Shown in pieces: positions 1 through 5,266 of a stretch of DNA of 5,863 nt (its first letter is position 1; each line of letters begins with the position of its first letter). Location of the stretch: assembly GCA_003641465.1 (NCBI GenBank), contig QNAJ01000106.1:1-5863 (forward strand), written 5' to 3'. Below the pieces are notes generated by a model. The model did no database searches and was not told the origin of the DNA. It was given only the letters and a program-made list of their open reading frames with translations. This stretch comes from Verrucomicrobiota bacterium (lineage in GTDB: Bacteria > Verrucomicrobiota > Kiritimatiellia > B70-G9). Position numbers and translations under genes: made by a program.

Positions 1-203
1 CGGATATTAGGCGGAGAATCGGTGAGTTCGAAGGGGATATGCTTGGGGACCGGCTGCAACCGTGGGGGTTGCGCTTGGACCCCACACGGTCGTTCTCTAA
101 CCGAAGAATCGCTTGTGATGTCCGCCACGCCGTAAAACCCCCTGCAAGAACTGGGGACGGGGGTCTCCGTCGCCCTCCGCTTCCCCCACTCTATGCGTTA
201 ACC
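1..203. other. Left-edge stretch, unidentified; possible 3' end of a plus-strand gene or a structured RNA
   Basis: I recognise no gene here. On the plus strand, one frame is open from the window edge to a TAA at 133-135 (44 residues ending SLVMSATP). A second frame is open through to 299, but it runs into the tRNA and gives the kind of false peptide seen when a tRNA is translated. Neither peptide resembles a family I know. The stretch holds a perfect hairpin, GCAACC (56-61) with GGTTGC (67-72), loop GTGGG. Around it GACCG (48-52) can pair with CGGTC (87-91). ACCCCC/GGGGGT arms (137-142 and about 155-160) lie further down. Since a plus-strand terminator follows at 204-232, a plus-strand transcript, coding or not, probably ends here. 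Confidence 0.3.
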
Positions 204-232
204 ACGGACCCCGGAAAGTCCGTAGATTTTTT
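204..232 (+). terminator. Intrinsic terminator (plus strand)
   Basis: A perfect 6-bp stem, ACGGAC (204-209) with GTCCGT (218-223), encloses an 8-nt loop. AGA and a run of six T (227-232) follow. This is the classical rho-independent layout for plus-strand transcription. On the minus strand no T-run follows the hairpin, so it should not serve the tRNA. It ends whatever is transcribed from the left edge, 3 bp before the encoded CCA end of the convergent tRNA gene, and so would keep that transcription out of the tRNA. Confidence 0.75.
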
Positions 233-235
233 GTC

Positions 236-310
236 TGGCTCCGGCGGCAGGACTCGAACCTGCAACCTAGTGGTTAACAGCCACCCGCTCTACCATTGAG
301 CTACGCCGGA
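236..310 (-). tRNA. tRNA-Asn(GTT), CCA end encoded
   Basis: The minus strand folds into a complete cloverleaf. The acceptor arm is TCCGGCG paired with CGCCGGA. The D-arm is GCTC/GAGC. The anticodon arm is GGTGG, loop CTGTTAA, CCACT, giving anticodon GTT (asparagine). The variable loop is AGGTT and the T-arm is GCAGG, loop TTCGAGT, CCTGC. The discriminator base is G73 at position 239, as expected for tRNA-Asn, and CCA is encoded at 238-236. No mismatch breaks any stem apart from a G-T pair closing the anticodon stem. It delivers Asn to AAC and AAU codons. It appears to be a single-gene transcript with its own promoter about 20 bp upstream. Confidence 0.95.
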
Positions 311-327
311 AGCCGAAGGCTACCCTT

Positions 328-355
328 AGAGTACGAGGAATGAAGACGCTGTCAA
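328..355 (-). promoter_or_regulatory. Sigma-70-type promoter of tRNA-Asn
   Basis: On the minus strand there is a perfect -35 box, TTGACA (355-350). After a 16-bp spacer comes TACTCT (333-328), a weak -10 that keeps the important TA and final T. Transcription would start near 321, about 11 nt before the mature tRNA 5' end. The 11-nt palindrome AGCCGAAGGCT (311-321) fills the short 5' leader and could form a small hairpin beside the RNase P cleavage site. A perfect -35 with a modest -10 suits a stable-RNA promoter. The exact start site is inferred. Confidence 0.65.
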
Positions 356-388
356 GGGCCGGTCAATTGCCGATCCAGGCACCGGCCC
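356..388. repeat. 8-bp inverted repeat abutting the tRNA promoter
   Basis: GGGCCGGT (356-363) and ACCGGCCC (381-388) are perfect inverted repeats separated by 17 bp. The element touches the upstream edge of the tRNA -35 box, where an activator site or UP-type element would lie. No T-run follows on either strand, so a terminator is unlikely. Its function is unknown. Confidence 0.45.
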
Positions 389-571
389 ATACCGTTCTTC
401 TTGGTTCCCCGGTCAAAGCAGATAGCGTGGCGGCAGCAGGCCAGTTTCCAGGATAGCAAACTCAAGGGAACAAGCCGCACACTGCGAGGGTCCGGTCCTC
501 CAGGTGGCAAAGTGCACTGCTGGCGCTGCCCAGCCTGCCGAAGAAAGAGGCTGTAGATGTAGTAGCCGTTC

Positions 572-638
572 TTCCATACGGAACCCCTATGGGGGCCCCG
601 CCTGGCGGGCCGTTACGGCTCCGGCGGAGTGCATTTTT
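572..638 (+). repeat. Five near-contiguous small palindromes ending in a T-run
   Basis: Five inverted repeats lie almost end to end: TTCC/GGAA (572-583, loop ATAC), CCCC/GGGG (584-594, loop TAT), CCCGCC/GGCGGG (597-609, centred on T603), GCCG/CGGC (609-619, loop TTA) and CTCC/GGAG (619-629, loop GGC). Neighbours abut, share one base or are 2 bp apart. TGCA and TTTTT (634-638) follow, so on the plus strand the last hairpin could act as a terminator. A wider pairing, GCCGT (565-569) with ACGGC (615-619), would compete with the fourth hairpin and close a multibranch fold. Which strand is transcribed, if either, is not shown. Confidence 0.5.
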
Positions 639-716
639 CGCGTCAGCAAATAATTCAGGGCAGGACGGCGTTGCGGCATTGGAAGAAAAGGGAAGATCCT
701 GCCGCTCTCCACTCTT

Positions 717-751
717 GCGGGTATATCCCGCCGGAGCGGGACAAATACCGC
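717..751. repeat. Chain of alternating GCGGG/CCCGC arms
   Basis: The arms are GCGGG (717-721), CCCGC (727-731), GCGGG (736-740) and CCGC (748-751). Each arm can pair with either neighbour. The loops are TATAT, CGGA and about 8 nt. The hairpins are therefore mutually exclusive: 1-2 plus 3-4, or 2-3 alone. This layout resembles attenuators and riboswitch expression platforms, but no T-run or start codon sits beside it. The block holds CCGCCGGAGC (728-737), an inverted copy of GCTCCGGCGG at 618-627. Confidence 0.4.
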
Positions 752-839
752 CTGGTCCAGCACAAACCCGGGGCAGCTACTATACCAACCTCCGATCAAT
801 GTCGCTTCGCTTTGTCTCCTTGGCGTTCCTTACGTTCTC

Positions 840-860
840 GACATGAAACAATTTCTTGTC
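840..860. repeat. Interrupted 21-bp palindrome
   Basis: GACA (840-843) pairs with TGTC (857-860), and GAAA (845-848) pairs with TTTC (852-855). A T/T mismatch separates the two arm pairs and the loop is CAA. It is the most AT-rich palindrome in this interval and has the size of a repressor operator or a short hairpin. No promoter or T-run beside it decides between these. It lies about 107 bp past the stop of the GH10-like gene. Confidence 0.3.
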
Positions 861-885
861 TCTCCCAGTATGCTTGCCCGCTTCC

Positions 886-919
886 GTAGGCCCTCTTCCC
901 ACGCGACGCCGTGGCCTAC
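886..919. repeat. Nested inverted repeat downstream of the GH10-like gene
   Basis: The outer arms GTAGGCC (886-892) and GGCCTAC (913-919) are perfect. Inside and partly overlapping are CCACG (899-903) and CGTGG (910-914), loop CGACGC. It lies 48 bp past the stop of the GH10-like gene and could be a 3' mRNA-stabilising or rho-dependent end structure. No T-run follows on either strand, so it is not a standard intrinsic terminator. Confidence 0.4.
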
Positions 920-966
920 CTTACGAGATGCACGGCCTCCCATCGGGAACTCTCCGGCCTGCAACT

Positions 967-2394
967 TCAATCCGCGGTCTTGGAGATCCTTCTCAGCCTG
1001 ACCGTGATGTGATGCGGGCTTCGGGAGTAAAGTCGAAACCTGGCGGGCTCGTATCCCGGTATCCTCGCTTCATACTCTCCAAAGAAACCCCGGAAAGAAA
1101 CGGAACCGCCAGAGATCTCACCCGCCCATTGCGTCGTCCAATCATTCTTCAGCAGTTTCCGCAAGGCGTAGTAGTTGGCTTTCTTCCTTCCGTCGATAGC
1201 TACCAGTCCACCATCCAGTGCATTCCCCCCGCAACCATCAACTACGAACCACCGGGTAAGCTCATTGATGTAGGATTTGGAAAAGACCAACGTGTAGAAG
1301 TTTTCTTCCCATGCTGCTATTTCCTTCTCACTCAAACCCGGCTGGGGATCCCGCCGCTTTTTCATCCGGGACGGGGGATTGAACTCGGTGATGTGGACGG
1401 GCTTACCCAGTGCTCCAAGATAGTCGAGTGCCTCGCTGATAGCCTTCATGGTGAACGCTCCGGGACCAGCCTGGGGGTGTCCCACGCTGATCGGCATCCG
1501 GCCCCCACCGTAGAAGTGTCCCTGAAAGCCGATGACATCCACCGGAGGATCAAGATCCAGCACCTCCCTGAAATAACGGCAGACTTTCAGGAAGTAGGGA
1601 TTCCTCATCGAACACAGATGGGTCTCCACCATGACCAGCTCCGCGTCCGGCAGGTACCGGTCGGCCATCCGGATAATGCGGGCAGCATTCTGGGGCTCGT
1701 CCAGCGCCGGAAACGCCGGATTGTGCCGCCGGGCCCATTCCCGATGTCGGATCATTTCGTTGATCACGTCATACTCATGGATCACCGACCCGTAACGTCC
1801 CGCCACGTCGCGGATCCGCTTCTCGATCAGCAGCCACCACTGCGCCGGACTCTCCACCCGGCGGTACCATTCAGGCAATGCGAAGGATGCGTTGTAGATC
1901 AGGCAATGATAGCGCATCTGCTTACCATGGGCCCGGGCCCACGCAACGTCGGCATCGGTCCTCCCCCATTCCGGTTGTCCTCCGAGCTCCGGTTGCTCCA
2001 CGGACCAGAAGTTACCGACCCGGACAAGGGGGAAAAGCTCATCAATTACCTCCAGACCTGCATGGCGTGCGGGATGCCCGCGAGGGAGCCGTGTGACAGG
2101 ACACAAGTTGGCGCCGAAACGGAACTCATGGTGTACCAGTCTGATCTCGCCGCTGCCGCGCACCGGCCTCCCGGCTGCGTCAATGAACCGTACAATGAAA
2201 TTTCCCTGGCGAATGGCTTCGATTTGCCGCCGGGCCTTGTCCATAACCATCCGGCTGGCCGCGTCCACGCCGTCAAAAAAGCCAACTGCGGAGTGAACAC
2301 TGCCCAGCGAGGCAAGCACCGCCAACAAGGCACGCGCCGCCGTACTGACCGAGATGCGGAGAACAGACGGTGGCAGCAATAACAACCTGGTCAT
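967..2394 (-). CDS. Secreted GH10-like glycoside hydrolase (endo-1,4-beta-xylanase family)
   Basis: The 475-residue product begins with a Sec-type signal: Arg3 and Arg21, then a hydrophobic stretch to about 31, with likely cleavage near 35. Residues 57-95 are the N-terminal strand region common before bacterial GH10 barrels (IRQGNFIVRFIDAAGRPV, then FRFGAN). The TIM barrel spans about 93-415. Its catalytic acid/base is Glu213 in YDVINEM and its nucleophile is Glu337 in VHITEF. His163 (RYHCLIY), His293 (FQGHF) and Trp382 match conserved active-site positions. Residues 425-470 form a beta-rich tail. GH10 enzymes hydrolyse beta-1,4-xylan with retention. Here the usual Lys and Trp after NxM appear as Ser131 and Val132, and the Trp of HxLxW is Tyr167, so substrate may differ. 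The ATG is supported by AGAAGGA 8 nt upstream. Family placement is firm; substrate is open. Confidence 0.88.
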   Translation of the reverse strand: MTRLLLLPPSVLRISVSTAARALLAVLASLGSVHSAVGFFDGVDAASRMVMDKARRQIEAIRQGNFIVRFIDAAGRPVRGSGEIRLVHHEFRFGANLCPVTRLPRGHPARHAGLEVIDELFPLVRVGNFWSVEQPELGGQPEWGRTDADVAWARAHGKQMRYHCLIYNASFALPEWYRRVESPAQWWLLIEKRIRDVAGRYGSVIHEYDVINEMIRHREWARRHNPAFPALDEPQNAARIIRMADRYLPDAELVMVETHLCSMRNPYFLKVCRYFREVLDLDPPVDVIGFQGHFYGGGRMPISVGHPQAGPGAFTMKAISEALDYLGALGKPVHITEFNPPSRMKKRRDPQPGLSEKEIAAWEENFYTLVFSKSYINELTRWFVVDGCGGNALDGGLVAIDGRKKANYYALRKLLKNDWTTQWAGEISGGSVSFRGFFGEYEARIPGYEPARFRLYSRSPHHITVRLRRISKTAD

Positions 2395-2402
2395 CGCAGC
2401 AA

Positions 2403-2409
2403 TCCTTCT
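2403..2409 (-). promoter_or_regulatory. Shine-Dalgarno of the GH10-like gene
   Basis: On the minus strand AGAAGGA lies 8 nt before the ATG at 2394. This fixes the start directly ahead of the signal peptide, rather than at a downstream Met that would lose it. No clear -35/-10 pair is visible in the short gap upstream; TTGACG at about 2424-2419 is too close to the start codon to be a convincing -35. Confidence 0.6.
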
Positions 2410-2447
2410 GAAAGCAAGTGTCCGTCAATAGAAGCAGACTGTCGATG

Positions 2448-2476
2448 AAAAAGCCGCTGGCCGGCGCTGTAGCCGG
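2448..2476 (-). terminator. Possible intrinsic terminator after cutA
   Basis: On the minus strand CCGGCT (2476-2471) can pair with AGCGG (2458-2454), with one bulged G and a GC-rich interior that can fold further. A TTTTT run (2452-2448) follows after one C. It lies 6-34 bp past the cutA stop, where a terminator would be expected. It would make the GH10-like gene a separate transcription unit. The stem is short and bulged, so the call is moderate. Confidence 0.4.
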
Positions 2477-2481
2477 AATGG

Positions 2482-2808
2482 TTAACGCGCAGTGGCGGCG
2501 ATCCATTCCAGGAACGGCGTGTACCCATCCGCAATACGAAGAGCGATGATGCAGGGGCAGTCATAGGAATGGGCAGCAGCTATCGCGTCCTTCAGTGCGG
2601 ACAGACGGGCACCGGTGGTCTTGAGCACCAGGACGGCCTCCTCAGCCTCTTGTACAGCGCCCTCCCACCGGAACACAGAGCGGATCGCATTGATCACATT
2701 GCCGCAGGCCGCCAGTCGCTTCTCCACGCACATCCGGGCGAGTCTCAACGCCTCATGGGCGTCCGCAGCGGTGACATAGACAAGATAGAAATCCGTATGC
2801 GACTGCAT
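2482..2808 (-). CDS. cutA: CutA1 divalent-cation tolerance protein
   Basis: At 108 residues this is the usual length for CutA1, a small cytoplasmic ferredoxin-like protein that forms very stable trimers. Family hallmarks in order: the first strand FYLVYVTAADAHEALRLA (7-24), the LAAC motif (32-35), RSVFRWEG (43-50) matching the S-x-Y-x-W-x-G segment with Phe for Tyr, the E-x-x-L-x-x-K-T strand (57-64), His80 followed by YDCPCII (82-88), and Trp102 near the end. The family was named for copper tolerance in E. coli, but its actual biochemical role is unsettled. It begins 87 bp after the HAD-hydrolase stop with its own strong ribosome site, so it may be a distal operon member or independently expressed. 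Confidence 0.95.
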   Translation of the reverse strand: MQSHTDFYLVYVTAADAHEALRLARMCVEKRLAACGNVINAIRSVFRWEGAVQEAEEAVLVLKTTGARLSALKDAIAAAHSYDCPCIIALRIADGYTPFLEWIAATAR

Positions 2809-2812
2809 CGTT

Positions 2813-2819
2813 CACCTCC
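2813..2819 (-). promoter_or_regulatory. Strong Shine-Dalgarno of cutA
   Basis: On the minus strand GGAGGTG is followed by AACG and the ATG at 2808. This near-ideal ribosome site decides the cutA start. It is the strongest such site in the window and contrasts with the GT4 and HAD genes, which have none and appear translationally coupled. Confidence 0.75.
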
Positions 2820-2824
2820 CCTGC

Positions 2825-2835
2825 CACGGTCCGTG
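2825..2835. repeat. 11-bp perfect palindrome just upstream of the cutA ribosome site
   Basis: CACGG-T-CCGTG lies 5 bp upstream of the cutA GGAGGTG. As DNA it could be a small operator; as RNA, a 4-bp hairpin next to the ribosome site. No promoter elements around it are clear enough to choose. Confidence 0.25.
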
Positions 2836-2895
2836 AATCATCTTGTGTCGTACGCCGGGTTTCCTCCGCTCCAAGGACTCCGAAAGTGGCGCATT

Positions 2896-3801
2896 TCAGG
2901 CCAGCACGTTTGAATCCAGTTGCTTGAGAGACGTAATCACCGCGTCCGTTCGTATGTTCCGGCATCGCGGATCATCCTCGCGCAGGCGCAAGGACCTCCG
3001 ATCACCGGCAAAAAGAACCGTCTTCATCCCCAGTCGGAATGCCGGCTGCATATCATTGAGCATATCGTTCCCCACGTATGCACACCGTTCGGGTAAAAGG
3101 CCGTAATAGTCTTTCAATGCACGCAGGACAGGATCAAAGATCCGCGCGGAGGGCTTAGCCACGCCGCAGGCGTAAGAAAAAGCACAAAGGTCCAAGCGAA
3201 AACCAAGTCCCGCGAGGTCGCTCCCGAACGCTGCTTCCATGACCAGGGGGGTGTAGAACTGTGCGTTGGATACCAGTCCCAGGAGGAATCCCCGGCCGCA
3301 CAGGCGTTCCATCAGGTCAGCGGCGCCCGGCATCGGCCAGACCGGATTCGTATAGCATTCAAAAACCAGGGCCGCTCGCTGCACGGCATGCGCATCCACC
3401 GTTCCCGAAACCAGCCGGCGTTCGATCAGTTCCCGCAGCAGGTCCGCCCAGATCCTGCGGATGTCGACTTCGGGAAATTCCTCGTCCGAAGCCGCATGGC
3501 TGCTGCGGATCATTTCCGGCAGCCGGGCGACTACCTCGGATAACGCCTGCTGGTTGTGAATCGTCAGTCCTGCAGCAATCAGGGCCTCGGACGCGGCATC
3601 CTCCCGGTAAGATTCCTGCACAGTGCCCACGTCGCCGGCAGCCGATACCAGCAACGTGCCGTAGATATCGAAGAGGATGCACCGCACGCCTTCCAGTCTC
3701 CCCGGTCGGGGACGCATCCCGGCAGGCAGAGGTTCTAAAGGATGAAGAAGCGTGCGGGCCAGATCAACCAGTTCTTTATTCGGCGTGGTATTGCGAGTCA
3801 T
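2896..3801 (-). CDS. HAD-superfamily hydrolase (candidate phosphatase of the gpgS cluster)
   Basis: This 301-residue cytoplasmic hydrolase carries all four HAD motifs. Motif I is FDIYGTLL with nucleophile Asp45. Motif II is VSNA with Ser178. Motif III is AKPS with Lys216. Motif IV is GNDMLND with Asp246 and Asp250. A helical C1-type cap fills about 52-160, and a ~40-residue extension precedes motif I. The +2 residue of motif I is Tyr47, not the Asp acid/base usual in phosphatases; haloacid dehalogenases also have Tyr there, but their motif IV lacks this GND-type Mg site. The ATG lies 3 bp after the GT4 stop (TGAGGGATG) with no properly spaced Shine-Dalgarno, which indicates translational coupling. 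Met29 is a weaker alternative start. By position it may dephosphorylate the phosphorylated solute made by the two preceding enzymes; this is inference. HAD membership is firm, substrate unknown. Confidence 0.87.
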   Translation of the reverse strand: MTRNTTPNKELVDLARTLLHPLEPLPAGMRPRPGRLEGVRCILFDIYGTLLVSAAGDVGTVQESYREDAASEALIAAGLTIHNQQALSEVVARLPEMIRSSHAASDEEFPEVDIRRIWADLLRELIERRLVSGTVDAHAVQRAALVFECYTNPVWPMPGAADLMERLCGRGFLLGLVSNAQFYTPLVMEAAFGSDLAGLGFRLDLCAFSYACGVAKPSARIFDPVLRALKDYYGLLPERCAYVGNDMLNDMQPAFRLGMKTVLFAGDRRSLRLREDDPRCRNIRTDAVITSLKQLDSNVLA

Positions 3802-3804
3802 CCC

Positions 3805-5262
3805 TCAGGTCCGGATCATGAAAAACCTTTCCGGCCGCAGGAAAGCCGACAATACCCGGGCCGCATCGTGAGCTCCTACGGATCCTACTGACGACGAGGC
3901 CACGTGCTCATAGATCTCAGACAGCCTACGAGCATAAGTCTCCAGGGAAAAGTGGTGCACGGTCACCCGCCGGTTGTGCTCTACAATATCGGCTCCCGGA
4001 ACACTTTCCAGAGGATGGGGTACACCCAGCGACCGGCGGGCCGCTCGATTCCCTGTCACGATCCTTACTACGCGGGCCTGCAGATCCTCGTCCAGCCTGC
4101 CGAAATCCACCATTCCATCCGCAACCGCGGCCCGCCAGGCCGCCTCCAGAACATCCAAGTCCGGATCGTCCCGGCCGTAGGAGCGGTAGTAGGAGGTAAG
4201 GGATCTGCGCAAACGGCGGCGCAGTCGCCGCTCGCCGACCCATTCCAGAGGTACGGGCAGACGCGGATACAGCGCATCCAGCTTCAGTCCAGCCTCGCGG
4301 AACTCTGAGGTTATTTCCGGGATATCTCTGCCCACCAGAGGGCGGCCCACTGTCCACGGCTCGATAAACGCGAGTCCGAAGCCTTCGGCTACGCTGGTGG
4401 TGATCACACATTCAGCGGAAGCGAACAGGTCCGCCAATCGGTGCTCTGAGGCTGATCCCACCCCGAAGCGAACCGGCAGGCCCAAACGCTGTGAAAGGGC
4501 CTTCCACCGCCGATAGAAAAGCAGGGCTGTCGGGTTAGTGGGCTCCAGGGTGGTCGCGAACTGCGCCCCATCGGTCACCGCCGCCCACAACAGGAATTCA
4601 CCCAGGTTCTTCCGGCGGATGGCGCGCGTAGGATAGAGAACCAGCGGCGTCTCCGTTTCCCGCCGGGCCTCCGAGGCGGGGAGGGGGCGGACCGGATTGG
4701 GAAGATAATGAAGATTGGCCTCTGGAACCCCCGCGTCTTTCAGGAACCCGTAGTCTCGGCGGTTAAGCACTGCGTAATGTATCTGGGGCGCGGCCGGGTA
4801 CATCATCTGTGCCAGCCGACCCAGGTCGCCACCGGCGATCGTGTCCGCGATCCGGCGGTAGTCAGCCGGTCGTCCATCCTCAGCGAAGTCGTGAATATGC
4901 AGAAGTAGTCTCTGACCCGCTGCGGCCAGCTCGCGAACGATTCCCGGAAGGCAGGACGACTTAGCCAAGGTATGGTTATGCACGTGCACCACGTCCGGTG
5001 TCGCCCCGAGCAGTGCCCGGGCATCCTCCAGAAGTCGCCGGGCGATCCGCCGGTATTCCTGACCATGTGGAGGTGCCTCGGAATAGTTCAATTCCGGAAT
5101 GACCGCCACCAGCTCCGGCAGGTTGGTCGCATCATCGGGAACATCACCCACCAGCACCGCCACCCTCACCGGGTGCTCTGCCAGGCCGGAAAGGGTCTCA
5201 CGGATAATCCGGGTCACTCCCCCGGGGCGCAGGTGGTAGTGCACTATGGCCGCTCGCAGCAT
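3805..5262 (-). CDS. GT4-family glycosyltransferase, candidate second-sugar transferase on glucosyl-3-phosphoglycerate
   Basis: The 485-residue product has a two-domain GT-B fold. The N-terminal domain opens with MLRAAIVHYHLRPGGVTRII, whose Gly14-Gly15 loop is typical of GT4, and continues with PDVVHVHNHT (89-98) and HIHDF (122-126). HYLPNPV (185-191) leads into the nucleotide-sugar domain, which has PTRAIRRKN (211-219, Arg213 and Lys218 at the usual donor-phosphate positions) and the retaining-type E-x7-E motif EGFGLAFIE (Glu293, Glu301). It is cytoplasmic, without signal or membrane segment. The frame is open upstream to 5589, but those 109 codons are gpgS read in another frame; the ATG at 5262, 4 bp after the gpgS stop, begins the family's first strand. 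No Shine-Dalgarno precedes it, so coupling to gpgS is likely. By analogy with MggA and MggS, it may add mannose or glucose from an NDP-sugar. Family firm, donor and acceptor inferred. Confidence 0.87.
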   Translation of the reverse strand: MLRAAIVHYHLRPGGVTRIIRETLSGLAEHPVRVAVLVGDVPDDATNLPELVAVIPELNYSEAPPHGQEYRRIARRLLEDARALLGATPDVVHVHNHTLAKSSCLPGIVRELAAAGQRLLLHIHDFAEDGRPADYRRIADTIAGGDLGRLAQMMYPAAPQIHYAVLNRRDYGFLKDAGVPEANLHYLPNPVRPLPASEARRETETPLVLYPTRAIRRKNLGEFLLWAAVTDGAQFATTLEPTNPTALLFYRRWKALSQRLGLPVRFGVGSASEHRLADLFASAECVITTSVAEGFGLAFIEPWTVGRPLVGRDIPEITSEFREAGLKLDALYPRLPVPLEWVGERRLRRRLRRSLTSYYRSYGRDDPDLDVLEAAWRAAVADGMVDFGRLDEDLQARVVRIVTGNRAARRSLGVPHPLESVPGADIVEHNRRVTVHHFSLETYARRLSEIYEHVASSSVGSVGAHDAARVLSAFLRPERFFMIRT

Positions 5263-5266
5263 GGAA

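Larger units (their letters stand above)
389..966. other. Gene-free interval rich in inverted repeats
   Basis: I find no convincing coding gene between the tRNA promoter and the 3' end of the GH10-like gene. Open frames exist on both strands: 587-799 minus, 629-889 plus, and an ATG-less minus frame across about 465-783. None resembles a known family, none has a persuasive ribosome site, and their composition looks like out-of-frame translation. The stretch is full of short inverted repeats; the strongest are listed separately. Others are GAGG/CCTC (486-500), CCAG/CTGG (500-523), GCTG-CC-CAGC (525-534) and ATGTCG/CGACAT (799-804 with 839-844). It could be a structured RNA, a decayed element or intergenic filler. 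Confidence 0.5.

Noticed and set aside
210..223. GGAAAGTCCG resembling the conserved GAGGAAAGTCC segment of RNase P RNA
   Set aside because: It is the loop and 3' arm of the plus-strand terminator and no other RNase P element is present around it.
39..299. 86-codon plus-strand frame ending in SGSGGRTRTCNLVVNSHPLYH
   Set aside because: Its C-terminal part is the antisense translation of the tRNA-Asn gene, and it crosses a strong plus-strand terminator.
565..630. Resemblance of the minus strand (GAGCCGT..., TTCCGTATGG) to group II intron domain V
   Set aside because: The domain V catalytic triad and spacing are not present, and no reverse transcriptase or other intron domain is in the window.
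587..889. Small open frames on both strands in the palindrome-rich interval (587-799 minus, 589-846 and 629-889 plus)
   Set aside because: No family resemblance, no supported start and mutual overlap. The sequence is better explained by hairpins and GC-rich composition.
856..2382. A 508-codon plus-strand open frame
   Set aside because: It lies antisense to the GH10-like gene, which has a signal peptide, both catalytic glutamates and a good ribosome site. The plus-strand product has no recognisable domain; a GC-rich gene commonly leaves an open frame on its opposite strand.
2809..2895. Possible promoter for cutA (TTGGAG and TACGAC, 16-bp spacer)
   Set aside because: Both boxes match consensus poorly and the gap is short enough for read-through from the HAD gene.
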